Below, piece after piece: positions 31,551 through 43,987 of a stretch of DNA of 64,000 bases (the first letter of the stretch is position 1; every line of letters starts with the position of its first letter). The DNA lies in assembly GCA_022376465.1 (NCBI GenBank), contig JACDTU010000029.1, positions 1-64,000 on the forward strand, in the 5' to 3' direction. Under the pieces are notes generated by a model. It worked only from the letters and a program-made list of their open reading frames with translations. It was not told the origin of the DNA and made no database searches. The translations under genes were made by a program, and so were the position numbers. This stretch comes from Cubamyces lactineus (lineage: Eukaryota; Basidiomycota; Agaricomycetes; Polyporales; Polyporaceae).

Positions 31551-33512
31551 TCAGTTCGTCTTAGCATGCGTGAACTTCGTCTTAGCAATGCCCACGCGGT
31601 TTGACGCACTGTCAAACACAGCGAAAAAGCGCTCGAGGAAGGTCTGCCCGTTGATGAAGTCGAGGCCCTGGCCAGCGGGAGTGCCAATGTCTGCGATGAT
31701 GAGGTAGATACTGTTCTCATCGCCGCCAATCACATTGTTGAGTGCACGCTTAAGTGAGTTGTGGGATGGCGTTAGTTGTTGAAGCGCGTAGTGATTATGA
31801 GGAGTCGAACGACTTACTGGCCAGATCTGCGCGTTTGCCGTAAATTCGAATGGGACCTGCATGCAAACATCGCGTCAGTACGAGACACATAGCGTGAGTC
31901 GGCAGATGTCGTTGTACCCCATTGATTTCGAAGAACAGGCTTTGCAGCTTGGAGAACTGGGCAGGTGTCAAGCGAAGGAGACCGGTCGTCTGGTCCATGA
32001 CAGCACCGGTTACGTGCTGGTATTTCTTCATAGCATCTACTCACGTAAACCGGTTGTTAGTCCAGTGCACCCTTGATGTCGAGGGCGGGACTTCGAAGCA
32101 AACATACCAGTGGCAATGAGGGTGAGCGTAGTGCCGGTATCGACAATTCCAGCAGTCTTGGAGAGGATGTTTGTTGACGAACCATACCGGATCGACTGGT
32201 CGATCCCGAAGAATTCGGAAGCGGGAGACGTGTGCGTTATTGGCCTACAGATTCGCCCACACCGTGCAAGTCAGCATGGCTTCATGGGCTCATCAATGTT
32301 GAAAGGGACGTACGCGAAGGTTATCGGGCTAATGAACTTCGAGGAATCCGTTCCTCCGAAAATGAGTTCTCCGTTTACGACGTCTTCCTTGTTGGTCGGC
32401 TCAAAGGACACAGAGACCTCGTGCGCAGGAATGACATGTTGCTTGAAGAGCGTGTCTGTGACTGTTTAGATGACGCCCCGTTCAAGAGTTCATCAAGATG
32501 GGCATAGATACTCGCGAGGGCTGATGACAAATGCTTACTAGTAGGGATCTCCGAGTTCAGATCCGGGGAGAGAGTGTCGAGTGTCAAGCCAGTTGGGCCA
32601 ATGCTACCGCCAGGAAGTAGCAGGTAAGCATCTGCAAAATATCTACGGCATTGTGAAGCGTGCTGCCGTACCCAAGGATTCCGTCTACGCCTGAGAACCC
32701 ATGTGAACGACTCGCAGCACCAATCCCCTGCCCTGTGGCCTTCAGGCCAGTGCCAAGAGACACGGTATCCTGAAACTCGATGCCTGCCAAAAGGAAACTT
32801 GAGTCGTTTTTCCCCAAATAAGAGCATGCGTATGATACTTACCGGAGAAGTCGCCAGAGCCGTACGTGACGGACTAGTAATCGGAAAGATGGGAAAAAGG
32901 GATAGATATTTCGACTAGATTACGCCGCAGTTATATTGGCTCTTACCACAGTGTTGGTGGTCTGTTTGCTCGATGATGTCTTGATGTAGCGTTTGCCAGC
33001 GCCGACCCAAGTATTGGAGCTGCCAGTGTCAACGATGAGGGTGTCTACAGCCAGTACAAGTCGTCCGTAAATTAGTCACTGCTATGATCCATTCGTGGAT
33101 AACACATACACGTAGTAGCAGGAGTACCGACACCAACCTGCAAAGTAGAGAAAATACAGTCAGTACAGTCCTTATTGAATCTTGTGCCGCTATGGTTAAG
33201 AATTCGCGTCGCACTTACTTCGACAACGTACGACACACCTTCGTTCGTCGCTGGGACGTCGTGTCCTGCGTCTGCGTCCAGGCCACGAGTTACTCCCATT
33301 GTATTGGCATTCCTAAGCGCAAATAGGTTCTTCACACGGGCCTGGTCCCGAGCGAGCAGCTTGCCCGAGCCTGTTAGGTTGAAACGCTTCGCCACCGTGA
33401 GACGGACAAGGTTGTCGCGTATCTGCACGGCTGGCGTTGCCTGCGTAGACACTACAAACGTTAGAAGCAGCAAGAGGATGGAAACGGATGAGACAGGATG
33501 AATAGGAGACAT
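31551..33512 (-). CDS. Secreted aspartic peptidase, family A1 (polyporopepsin-like), copy 1
   Basis: Model: complement(join(31551..31748,31818..31856,31918..32036,32108..32244,32314..32461,32539..32603,32672..32783,32843..32873,32947..33044,33110..33137,33219..33512)), 422 residues. A signal peptide (1-25, Leu-rich core, Ala-x-Ala-type end) is followed by a propeptide with ARDQAR. The catalytic motifs are Asp113-Thr-Gly-Ser-Ser-Asn-Thr-Trp and Asp294-Thr-Gly-Thr-Thr. The flap Tyr lies in VTYGSGDFSG. An extracellular acid endopeptidase is expected; the family includes Irpex polyporopepsin. Splice borders are GT-AG throughout. A TATATATA box lies 72-79 nt upstream. Confidence 0.93.
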
Positions 33513-33583
33513 GACCGCAGCTAAGGTTTTGTGAGGATGACGAGAAAGAGAGGCCTGGCCAGTCTGGTGAAAGTACAGTGCGG

Positions 33584-33591
33584 TATATATA
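33584..33591 (-). promoter_or_regulatory. TATA box of A1 peptidase copy 1
   Basis: TATATATA on the minus strand about 75 nt before the ATG at 33512. Confidence 0.55.
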
Positions 33592-33599
33592 CTCTCTCA

Positions 33600-34800
33600 G
33601 CGGCAGTTCTGACAGGACGGGCGAAGCATGGCGATGTGCGTGAGCCGCGGCCGTTTGATAGAGGCAGTAAGCATCTTGGACATGCGCCATGCGTAAAACG
33701 TCTGCAGCGAAGAGCCAAGAGGATCGGATCTAGGAGTCAAACAAGCTCATCGTACGTACGAAGGTTCAAAATGTACGCCAGGTTCACAGGTATTCAGCCA
33801 CTTAGACGATCAGAGCGGAGAAGGTATGGCAAAGGCCATTCAGGGACCCGGGATACGTAGTGTCCAGACATGAGGCAAGGAACCCCGCCCATGAGCGAGG
33901 GCTTATCTCTTCGGCGTATGGGCGGAGGCCTGGATAGCTTACCCAGGTTACTTACATGCCTTTCAGGTGCGAGAGGATGTTCTTGGCGATGATCCTATCC
34001 CACTATCCGACGTCCCATGCGCATACATAAGGTGCGGGCATTCCGGTGTCTTCTGTATCCGAATCTACAATCCGCCTCGCAGTCAATGTGGTCTGGCAGT
34101 GTCAGCGGGGATCGCAAACTGCTGCCAGAAGAAAGCCATGCAATTGGCAACCCCTTGTACAGCTGCCACAAGCTATGCAGCTCTTCGGGAAATAACCTTT
34201 ATATTTTAGGATACGATTCAGCGAAATCTCGGGCTACGCGGCGAAGATGACATGCTCATCTTCTGTCTCAACGGCGTACCGAGTTCTCGTAAATGTCATT
34301 CCGTACTACTGGCTTGCTGCGGCTACAGATCTTCCATTACCTTGTTGAGTGTTTGATTCTCGTTTGGTAGCGCGGGAGGACATGTATCGAGCTAGAACAA
34401 AGACGAAAGGGAAAGAGGGCGCGGCCGTGCCCAAGGCCGATATTCTGAGACGATTTGAGGCGCGATCACGTGGCCGCGTATCTGCGATCGCGTTAATGCG
34501 TTCGGCGAGTACAAGTGTCGTGTTTCTCCGCCAGCTTTTCTCAGGTTAGAGAAGTGAATGCTTGGAGTATAGCATAACCTATATAGGTGGTCATAGACAA
34601 TCTTGTGGCCATCTATCCATCTGTCAAGAAAAATACGGATCCGATCGTGCTTGACACGTACATTCCATGCATCACACAAGCCTAACGTGCCCTTTTCACA
34701 ACAGTTGACGTGCTCAGATTGTAGCCCTTGTATTTGTGGGGAGAGGCTCGCAAGTCATTTGCGATGATGAACAGAGAGCAGAGTGGAGGAAGAGTTGCAA
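33600..34800. other. Long intergenic stretch without a recognised gene
   Basis: About 1.2 kb upstream of peptidase copy 1. No domain-bearing frame on either strand. A second CACGTG-like word (GATCACGTGGCC) lies near 34464. Confidence 0.5.
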
Positions 34801-35071
34801 CGTCGGCGCGTCTATGTTCAGTTTTGCCATGTGCTACTTTACGCGCCCAGACGTGACGGCTTTCTGGGCAACCTGAGCAAGAAATTAATGCAGACTCCTC
34901 AATATCCTCGCGCGCTCGCAGGAGTGCCCCGACCCTCTGTTCGATGCCACCAAGCGAGTCGGTGGTTGGACCAAGTCCGAAATCCGTGAGTTCTTGGACG
35001 CATTGATTGATTTCTACCTGCGCACGTTTGTGCAAGGGCTATCTATTCCTCCGACTCCGCCTCCTACCTAA
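34800..35071 (+). pseudogene. Remnant of an unidentified gene (terminal exon)
   Basis: After a possible acceptor (AATGCAG at 34887-34893) a frame of about 58 residues reads LLNILARSQECPDPLFDATK, continues with a helical stretch, and ends in a Pro-rich tail and TAA (35069-35071). The reading is protein-like. Just upstream, a Phe/Trp-rich frame (FTRPDVTAFWAT) ends in a stop too close for a normal intron. It is probably the decayed 3' end of a gene; family not recognised. Confidence 0.3.
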
Positions 35072-35342
35072 AGTCGTCTATCAATCCACATGTATGAAAA
35101 GTGTACGTATATCACCTGCTTAGCAGTTGGTGTCCAGCGCCATTGTAGCGAAATGGCAAAATGCTTCATGGATACACGTTGTATTGAATAGAGTCGACGC
35201 TTGCCGTAGCGATCGTGTAGTATTCGTCCCAAATTCAATTGTACATCCCATTGCTGAAGTATCAACCTCCGAGTCCCAAATTCGATACACTTCCTATGCA
35301 TACAACAACCAAGCAAAGTTCTGCGTGCCTTCAAGCCGTCAT

Positions 35343-37319
35343 TTAGTTCGTCGTCGCGGTCGTGAACTGAGTAGTGGCGAAGCCGACGCGGCTGTTCGCG
35401 CTGTCGAACACGGCGTAGAAGCGTTCGAGGAACGTTAAGCCGTTGATGAAGTCGAGGCCTGCGCCGGTGCGGGTGCCGATGTCGCCGACGATGAGGTACA
35501 CGCTGTTGGCGTTCCCGCCGATCTCGGTGTTCAGCGCACGCTGTGGACGTGTACATCGTCAGCCTTTCAAGCACTGGCAGCTACGCGTGAAGTCAGAGCG
35601 CGACGCACCGGCCAGATCTGCGCGTTCGGCGTGAGCTCAAACTTCACCTGTGGATCGTGAACATGTCAATACCCGGAATACGAAGAGGGAGAGGTCGGAA
35701 GTCGTACCCCGTTGATGGTAAAGAACAGGCTCTGGAGGTTCTCGAACTGGGCGGTGGTGAGGCGGAGCAGGCCAGTCGCCCTGTCAGCCACAGCCCCAGT
35801 CGCGCGCTGGTACCTCTGCAGGGCATCTGAAGTAAAACGTTGTGAGACTGCAGTCGCGGAAGAATGTGGGAGAGCTTAGACGTACCAGTCGCGATGAGCG
35901 TGAGGGTGGTGCCGGTGTCGACGATACCCGCCGTGTTGGAGAGGATGCTCGTCGACGTGCCGTACGTGATGGATTGGTCGATGCCGAAGAACTCGGACGC
36001 AGGCGACGTGCGTGTGAGCGGCCTGCAAAGCGTGGGCGACGTCATCGTGTCAGCATGCTCGTGTCCAAGGCATTCATATCCGCCTTGCAACAATGCGCAG
36101 AGCGCAGGGCGAATAGAAGAGAGAAGAAAAACGCACGCAAAGGTGATTGTGCCCTCGAACTTGGACGAGTCAGTGCCGCCGAAGGTGAGCTCGCCGTTGA
36201 CCACCTCGGGCGAGTCCGTAGGCTCGAAGGAGACGGCGACCTCATGAGCCGGAATGACGCCTTGCGAGAACAGCGTGTCCGTGACTATCCGAATCCACGG
36301 AACCCGTAAGCCTTCTGCAGCAGCCGCACGTGTCAAACAGAGCCAGAAGCGCGTGTACTCACTCGTCGGGATCGTCGAGCGTGTGTCGGGGCTGAGCGTA
36401 TCAAGAGTCAAATCCGTGGGACCGATGCTGCAAAGAACCGGATCGTGAGAGGCGGAGATGCATGGAGGCGGACAGAAGGGTCTTACCCGAGAATCCCATC
36501 GACGCCGTCGAAACCATCTGATCTGGACGCTGCACCGATACCTTGCCCTGTGACCGTCAGGCCATCACCAAGGGTTACAGTATCTGTGAACTCGGTTCCT
36601 GTGAATGTCAAATCACCCAGTGATGAGCACATTCGACCATCTGCAGTTAGCTCACGCAATGGGACGTACCAGAGAAGTCTCCAGAGCCGTAGGTCACAGC
36701 CTGAAGAAGGTGGAGAGTGTGAGCATTGAGCACAGGATAACAGCGCGCCGCTAGAGGCCTAGACTCACCACACGGTCGTTCGTCTGCTTACTGGACGAAG
36801 TGCGCACGTAGGCTTTCCCAGCACCCACCCAGGTGTTGGAACTGCCGGTGTCCACGAGCAGAGAATCTGTATGCATAGCGACGGAAATGTCAGTAAATTA
36901 TCCCCTTACTACACATGTCTAACACGATACATACACTGGGTGGCGGGTGTGCCGACGCCAACCTGTCGGACGGAGCATAGAAGTCAGTGCTCACAGCCCG
37001 GTGCGCATAGATGGACACTAGTGCCTACGTTGACGACGTAGTCTACGGCCTGGTTATCTGCGGGAACATTGCCCACTGCGGCGTCCACATCGAAGGGAAC
37101 CCCGGTCAGCTTAGCGTTCGCGCGAGCGCGGAGGTTGCGCAGGCGAGCCTGGTCGCGAGCGATCAGGTTGCCCGACCCTGTGAGGTTGAAGCGCTTCGCC
37201 ATCGGGAGGCGGACGAGGTTGTCGCGCACTTGCACTACGGGCGTGGCATGCGCAGTCACCGCGAGGGTGAGCACCAGGAGGAGCAGGGAGAAGAAGGATG
37301 CAGAGGAGCCGCGCGACAT
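35343..37319 (-). CDS. Secreted aspartic peptidase, family A1 (polyporopepsin-like), copy 2
   Basis: Model: complement(join(35343..35540,35609..35647,35708..35826,35886..36022,36137..36284,36363..36427,36487..36598,36670..36700,36769..36866,36935..36962,37029..37319)), 421 residues. Ten of eleven exons have exactly the length of copy 1. ATG 37319 was chosen because it opens the signal peptide (MSRGSSASFF then a Leu/Val core ending AHA); the frame is open further upstream but lacks a better start. Catalytic residues are Asp112-Thr-Gly and Asp293-Thr-Gly. Propeptide ARDQAR and flap VTYGSGDFSG are present. It is a tandem paralogue of copy 1, expected to be secreted and active at acid pH. Confidence 0.93.
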
Positions 37320-37410
37320 GTCTGTCTCCGAGTCGTTGGGCGGGTAGATGGAAGAGAAAGGACGTCTGAGCGGGAGCCCCAACGATGATGCTGAGTGAAC
37401 TACAGCAAGT

Positions 37411-37417
37411 TCTTATA
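37411..37417 (-). promoter_or_regulatory. TATA box of A1 peptidase copy 2
   Basis: TATAAGA on the minus strand, 92-98 nt before the ATG at 37319. Confidence 0.55.
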
Positions 37418-37419
37418 CC

Positions 37420-38780
37420 TGTTAATGTCAGAGTGACACAGAGGGGAAGGTAGATGGGTGGGCGTACGTGCTTGAGGCTTCCGTGGTGCTTATTGTACGC
37501 ATCATGGGCGAATCATCTAGAGAAAGAAGACGAGAAAACGTATATCAGATCCCGAGACCATATGGTGCTTGAGATCTCGTTCGCTGGTTTCAGAAGCTGC
37601 ATGACAGGAGGCTGGGGAGAACAACACCATACATGTTAGATGCGGAGAAAGAACCATTCGAGGAGAGAACGTGCTCACGAACACGAGGCGGAGTTCTTCG
37701 CGCTTCATTGGGTTCTCATAGAGCCCGTTAATAGGGCTAGGCCACCTAGGTGTGCATGTCTTCTCCCTATCGTAAACTATACTTGGAACAAACGTCCATA
37801 AATTTGTAGCTGGAACTATTGAAGTTGCGGTGGTTCCTTGATGGTTGCCCATGGAATCGAGTTCCCTCAGCTTTCAAGGAAGTATCCTGTCAACATTCAG
37901 TACAGTAGGCCACTGGGGGATGAGGAGAGACCTAGACCTGAAATGCGATGAGATTCAGAAGACCTATGCATGCACATCAGCATCAGCGATGACTATCGTG
38001 GTATGCTACCGAACCGCTGCTTCGATCTTGCGCCTTCTCACACCTTCATACCGTTAGTGGATCAAGAGAAGACGCAAGACTCACCATCCTTGCGGGATCG
38101 CGTATGAGCATACACAGGCACCGTTCCCAAAGGTCCATGCGGACGCCGTGGGTCGCGGAGAAAACAAGATGAACGCGCCAGATGTCGCAAGCTGCCACAC
38201 TTTGAAATAAAGTGTCAGCGCAACGCAAGCGAGATTCCTGACGTCCATGTTCAATGGCGAAAGAGACATCTCGAAGGTATTGGATGGACCACGTTTACCC
38301 ACGCGTGCGAGGATTCATGTCGGCGTCCGGTGGGGGCAACCGTTATTTTGCTGTGGGCGCTTTTAGCTAGTATGGCATGCGAAGTCAGTCATCACGTAGG
38401 AACACACTGAAATTCCGTGTTCAGGCAGTCAATGACGCTATGGAGAACAGGGATAGCACTTGTGGGTAACGTGCACTTGTCTGGGGAACACACGTAGAGG
38501 TTGCGGGGCACTCGAGGCAGAAGACAACCATCTTCTGTAGCGGAGAGTAGATTGTAGTTAGTTGGTTAGATCTCCGATGATTGGCTCTTCCTACTGCCTC
38601 CCCGAATGTCTGGGCGGCGCCTCAACACGCAGACCGTTCCCTGATAATCGTATACGTACCCATGTCAGCCACCTTCGAGGCTCATGCGGCATAATATGAA
38701 CTCACCATGAATTCCGACGAAGAGACGACGCAAAAACACCTTGCGTGGGTTACCGCGCATCAAAGCAACTATCAGTAGAG
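37420..38780. other. Long intergenic stretch, decayed
   Basis: About 1.35 kb in which I recognise no gene or repeat family. Because a fragment of the F-box/LRR-like family follows at 38781, older degraded gene sequence may be present. Confidence 0.5.
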
Positions 38781-38900
38781 ATGCCAAGGTCCATCGTGGC
38801 CCTCCACTCCGTCGCAGACGTGCTTGCGCGCACGCTGGGACCGCGCACAAGGAAGATGATCTGGCTCTGGAAACCTGACAGTACCGCCGTCTTCACTTAG
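38781..38900 (+). pseudogene. Orphan C-terminal fragment of the F-box/LRR-like family
   Basis: The plus-strand frame reads ALHSVADVLARTLGPRTRKM, then WLWKPDSTAVFT and TAG (38898-38900). This matches the C-terminal block of the genes at 46973-48741 (VLQAIADMLARMLRP, LWKPAYNAVFEW) and 49446-51174 (AADALARTLGPS). Only about 34-40 residues remain, and no upstream exon was found. It lies 8 kb from the intact family members and beyond a P450 pair, so it marks an old duplication or transposition. Confidence 0.65.
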
Positions 38901-39119
38901 TGTTATATGATGTTGTGCGTGGCGAAGGTGCCTCGCAGGCGCGCCTTGACCGCGTAGCGCCTGCACACTATATCAGTTGCTAGGACACGGATATTCAAGT
39001 TGCCTTGGATTGTCTGTGTATGTTTCTGCAATTTTTGCATGTTATCTCCCGTATGATTGGTACCACAAACTTAAGTAATAGCCCTCTCAGGACCCAAACC
39101 GCAGTGTTAATCTCAGTCT

Positions 39120-41219
39120 TCAGTTAGCCGCATGTATCAACGCTTCTGCTTCCGCGGATCGAGCTTTGATCGTGCATTCGAACGGCTCGGAGATGCTGTG
39201 CAGTTACCGTCACTCTTACTGGCATCGCATAACGCTTGAGTAGCATAGAGGAGGACGTACGACAGCACTCCGCCATCAGACATCTTGCTCTCGGGAGTAA
39301 GGGGCATGCCCCTCTCGTCCAGTGCGGGAGAGATCTTGAGTGTGTGCAAGATCGAAGCCATCACGACGAGTAGTACGGCCTCGGCGAACTCTCGTCCCGG
39401 GCATGCGCTGATAGGCAAGTGGAGAGACAGATGAGTGGAATACGACGCGCGATGGCAGGTGCGTAGTGAACGTACCGACGCCCATAACCGAACGCGATAT
39501 CGCTAGGATCCAGCACGTTAGGATGGATCTGCCCATCCTTGAGGTACCGCTCTGGCTTGAACTCCTCCGGGTCGGGATAGTGTCGTGGATCGCGAGTGAA
39601 CGCCCTGCCGACATTTCGAATGAGCCACACAACGACCTCCAATCCGAGGACGGAGACACTGTCACATACCATGCATTCGGGATGACCGACGTGCCTTTCG
39701 GAATGTAGTATCCGCGATACTCGTCGTCTTCAGTCGTGCGGCGCATCAGCCCGAGTGGGAGGACGATTCGCCAGCGCAAGCATTCCCTCATGATCGCAGT
39801 GATGTACGGCAGAGAGGGCGCATCGTCGAAGTCCGGTAGACGGGAAGGACCGACGACCGTATCCAGCTCCCGCTGTGCGCGTTCCTGTACCTCAGGATAG
39901 GACGCCATCGCGAAGAAGAGCGTCATCAGTGTAGAATACAGCTACGCCGTTCCCGGCCTGTCAGTAAGTTCGAATCTGTCTCGTAGGCAGGATACGCACC
40001 GTATCCGAGCCCCCTATGATGATGATGGAAACAGTTAGTCAACTATCGCGGGAACGGTACACTTCGACAGGGCCGCATACCTGCGTAGGCCGCAGCGGCA
40101 GTAGCCTTCGCAATCTGAATTCCTTCGGTTTTTGTCGGTTCGTCAAGGTGGGACGCTCTCTCCATCAGGTCCGTAACGACGGAAGGCGGCGCCGCTCCTC
40201 CATTCTACTGCAGAGTGAGCGACATCGCAAGAGCGGGATCGAGAGACTCACTATGGTAGCCATACATGCCTCCCAAGGCGTATCTGTCAGCTTCTGGACG
40301 AGCGGTGTCCGGGCCCTCCCGTCCTTCTTGAACTGGGCTCCCGGAACCCACCATGGGATGAAGCGCAGGTTGGGGAACATCTCGACCAAATATTTCCCAG
40401 GGACGAACGTCGCAGCGAATGCGGCCATGGCGTCCGTGGCAATAGCGAGGTACGGCGTGCTCTCTTTGTCAATGTCCACACCATATGCGACGCGGATGAT
40501 ACTGGAGGCGATGAAGCTGAGCAGATGGGTTGGAAGACGGTGTGGTCAGAACTGCTGCACACACCAACAGGTCGAAGTGCGATCACGTACTGCTTGATAT
40601 GCTCGGGGAACACCTTAGGGTCTGTTGATAGTCGAAGAAGGAACCGATGGATCGCCTCCGTTTGTACGGGGCGGTATTGGGTGATTGCTCCCGCGTTGAA
40701 GCAATCGTGGAATACACGCCGGCTTCGACGCCACCACGATCCGTAATGGAGGGAAGGCATCGCCCAGTCCCATCCCGCTCTATCCCGGGATATGTCAAGC
40801 CTGCACGAAGAGATAAGGAGATGGATGCTCACAAGCAGCTCATAGCAGACGGCGGCCTGTCGGAATACTTGTAGGACCGCTTCTCCATGAGGTCCATCGC
40901 GGCGTCGTGTGTCCCCAAGAGTATCATAGCCTGCCCGAAGACTTCGAGGTACACGACATCCCCTGCAACAATATGAGCATGAGGATATATGGAGTGCATG
41001 CAGTAGAGGGTACTCACCGTACTTGTCGCTGAGGCCTTCGAGAACCTTGCTCATATTCCTAGAGGGGAAGTCGAGCGCATTGCCAACGATGGGTAGGCGA
41101 GGCGGACCAGGAGGCAGCGATACCTCTCGACGCCTTCGCACAGTCGACGCTATGCAGTAAACGACGAGCGCGCATACTGAGGACAAGACGAAAAAGCCAG
41201 AGATAGAGACCAGCTGCAT
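39120..41219 (-). CDS. Cytochrome P450, second family, copy A (10 exons)
   Basis: Model: complement(join(39120..39195,39261..39407,39476..39604,39670..39941,40000..40013,40081..40204,40252..40516,40591..40779,40833..40962,41018..41219)), 515 residues. An N-terminal membrane helix (about 5-27) is followed by LPPGPPRLPIVGNAL. The I-helix is AGGSDT (303-308), encoded across a 14-nt microexon (40000-40013). ExxR is ECLR, then KPERY and the heme loop FGYGRRACPG with Cys444. By motif style it resembles the O-methylsterigmatocystin-oxidoreductase-like P450s (CYP64/CYP620 type) expanded in basidiomycetes; the substrate is unknown. An ER membrane location is expected. No disabling change is seen. Confidence 0.92.
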
Positions 41220-41844
41220 CGTATGATGATGATTTGGTCAACCGCGCGGGAGAGCTATTGGGTATATCTAATTCTTGGACCTGAGCGCAGCTGCAGTGAT
41301 ACTAAGCGGCGATTTCTGCAAGTTGCGCCCATGGCGTGTAGTAATGTACCCGCGCCCGTCAGATGCAGTCAATCTCGTACCTCAACATGCGGCCATATTA
41401 TCCGCATTTTTAGTTACGAGACTAATGTGCAGTAAGATACCACGGGGTAGGGTGCGTACCGTGCGAGCTACCTTAACCACAATCTCCGCGGAGTAGCTCG
41501 GGTTGAGTATTCAATCAGACCTGACCGCAGCTTGCCTGGGAAGAAACAAGCCACTCAATTGAGAGCTAATTGACAGCCTACGCTCGCTACCTCCGTTCTT
41601 GCCGATGAGCATCGAACGTGGAAGAAGGCACAATTGACTGTGGATGTAAAGCGATTAGTCTGTCATGTTCGAATCTTGAGAACGCACACATCCCGTACGC
41701 ACGGACTCACGATTCATATTCGTTTGCACATCTCCAACACTGAAGGAATTGAGCGTACATTGAGTATCCACACTTGTCACGCTATTATACCAGAAGCGCG
41801 ATTGCTCTAAGGTACCCTCCACTGAGTGCCATTAGTCCTGCTCT
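41220..41844. other. Intergenic between P450 copies A and B
   Basis: 625 bp with no gene recognised. It acts as 5' region of copy A and 3' region of copy B. The sequence TACCACGGGGT..GTGCG..GAGC(C/T)ACCTTAACC at about 41438-41478 recurs upstream of copy B at 44031-44075. Confidence 0.55.
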
Positions 41845-43938
41845 TCAATTGGCCGCGTTAATCAGTGCTTCTGTCTCCGCAGAGCGAACCTTGATCGTGC
41901 ATTCGAATGGCTCGGGTACACTGCGTGATCCCCGTACTATCAGTCCAGGTAACGTAGTATGGAAGCAGTATATGTGAATACTTACGACAACACTCCGCCA
42001 TCGGACATCTTGCTTTCGAGCGGAAGGGGTACGCCTTGCTCGTCTAGCGCAGGAGAGATCTCGAACGCATGTAAGATCGATGACATGATGACTTGGAGCA
42101 CGGCCTCGCTGAAGTCCCGTCCTGGGCAGATGCTACACAAGCAGATGATAAGCAGGTCAATGAGATACGCGATCACCGGTGCGTTCCGTACGTACCGACG
42201 CCCGTAACCGAACGCGATATCTCCAGGATCCAGCACGTCAGGGTCGATTTCGCCATCTTTGAGATATCGTTCTGGCTTGAACTCCTCCGGGTCGGGATAG
42301 TGTCGCAGATCGCGGGTGTAAGCCCTACCCAAACTTCGCTTCAGAAAGGCCGAGGTCCCTACCCGCTACACACTCACCACGCGTTCGGAATTACAAACGT
42401 GCCCTCCGGGATGTAGTAGCCGCGGTACTCGTCATCCTCAGTCGACCGGTGCATCAATCCGAGCGGAAGGACGATCCGCCAGCGCATGCATTCTTTCATA
42501 ATCGCCGTAACGTATGGCAGGGAGGGTGCGTCGTCGAAGTCCGGTAGACGGGAGGGGCCGACGACTGCGTCGAGCTCGGCTTGCGCGCGTCGCTGCACGT
42601 CGGGATGGGATGCCATCGCAAGGAAGAACGTCATCAGTGTGGAATACAGCTACGCAGAGTGAAGAGTATCAGCGAGCGCAAGGGCCTCCAGGTCACGGGG
42701 TAATTATGTACACACCGTATCAGAACCACCTGCATTTTCATAAGTCGGTTAGCTATGAGACGGCTGCGAGAGACAAGCAACTCTAGGATTGCACACCTGC
42801 GTATGCTGCAGCAGAGGTAGCCTTCGCGATCTTGGTATCCTCACCCCGAGCTGGCTCTTCAAGATGAGATGCGCTTTCCATGAGGTTAGTTACGATGGAA
42901 GGCGGTGCGTTTCCAATCTTCTACATTGCAGTCAGCAGTGTTAGAGACGTCGACAGCGTATGGCTTACTATGGCGGCCATACAGGCATCCCAGGGCGTGT
43001 CTGTCAACCTCTGGACCCGCGGCTTCCACGCCTTCCCATCCTTCTTAAACTGTGCGCCGGGCACCCACCACGGGATGAACCGCAAGATAGGGAGAACTTC
43101 GACGAAGTATTTTCCAGGCACGAACGTCGCAGCAAATGTGGCCATAGCTTCCGTGGCAATGGTCAGGTACGGTGTGCTCTCCTTGTCTATATCGACGCCA
43201 TACGTGACGCGCAGGATGCTCGAGGCGATCAGGCTGAGCGGACTCCATGTCAGACAACCAAGTGGATCCCGTAACGCTCATCACCAAGGCGAGAATGTAT
43301 AGACTCAACTGCTTGATATGGTTTGGAAATACTTGAGGGTCCCTCAGAAGTCGAAGGAGGAATCGATGAATGGCTTCAGTTTGGGTGGGACGGTACTGAG
43401 TGATCGCTCCCGCGTTGAAGCAATCGTGGAACATACGCCGGCTTCGGCGCCACCATGGCCCGTAACGGTGGACGGGTAACGCCCAGTCCCATCCCGTTCT
43501 AGCCCGAGATTAGTCGAGCTTATGTGGATTCAGTTGGTATGTATCTCACAGATAGGCCATGATGGAGGGAGGCTTGTCTGAGTATTTGGAGGAACGTTTC
43601 TCCATGAGATCCTTCGCGGCGTCGTGTGTTCCTAGGAGTACCATGGGCTGACCGAAAACCTCCAGATACACGACATCCCCTGCAACGTCATGAACAGCAG
43701 CTCATGCGGCAGAAATGGAGCGACTGTGCTCACCGTACTTCGCGCTCAGGCCTCTGAGGATCCTGCCCATGTCCTTGGAGGGGATGTCAAGCGCATTGCC
43801 TATGATGGGTAGACGAAATGGTCCTGGAGGCAGCGATAGCCTTTGGCGCCTTCGCGTAGTCCACGTCGTGATCAAGAGTGCGAGCGCGCATACTAAGGCG
43901 AGTGCATGGATCCCAGGGGAGACAGAGGCCAGTTCCAT
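41845..43938 (-). CDS. Cytochrome P450, second family, copy B (10 exons)
   Basis: Model: complement(join(41845..41920,41986..42132,42196..42324,42378..42649,42716..42729,42797..42920,42969..43233,43310..43498,43550..43679,43734..43938)), 516 residues. Exons 2-10 have exactly the lengths found in copy A, including the 14-nt microexon (42716-42729) that codes Gly-Gly-Ser-Asp-Thr. It has an N-terminal anchor, LPPGPFRLPIIGNAL, AGGSDT, ECMR, KPERY and the heme loop FGYGRRICPG with Cys445. A tandem duplicate of copy A; both are transcribed leftward. TATAAATA lies 42-49 nt upstream of the ATG. Confidence 0.92.
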
Positions 43939-43979
43939 GGTATCGTACGCATCTGAACTGAGTTCCGTGGGTGGGCGAG

Positions 43980-43987
43980 TATTTATA
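43980..43987 (-). promoter_or_regulatory. TATA box of P450 copy B
   Basis: TATAAATA on the minus strand, within GAGTATAAATACTC, 42 nt before the ATG at 43938. Confidence 0.6.
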
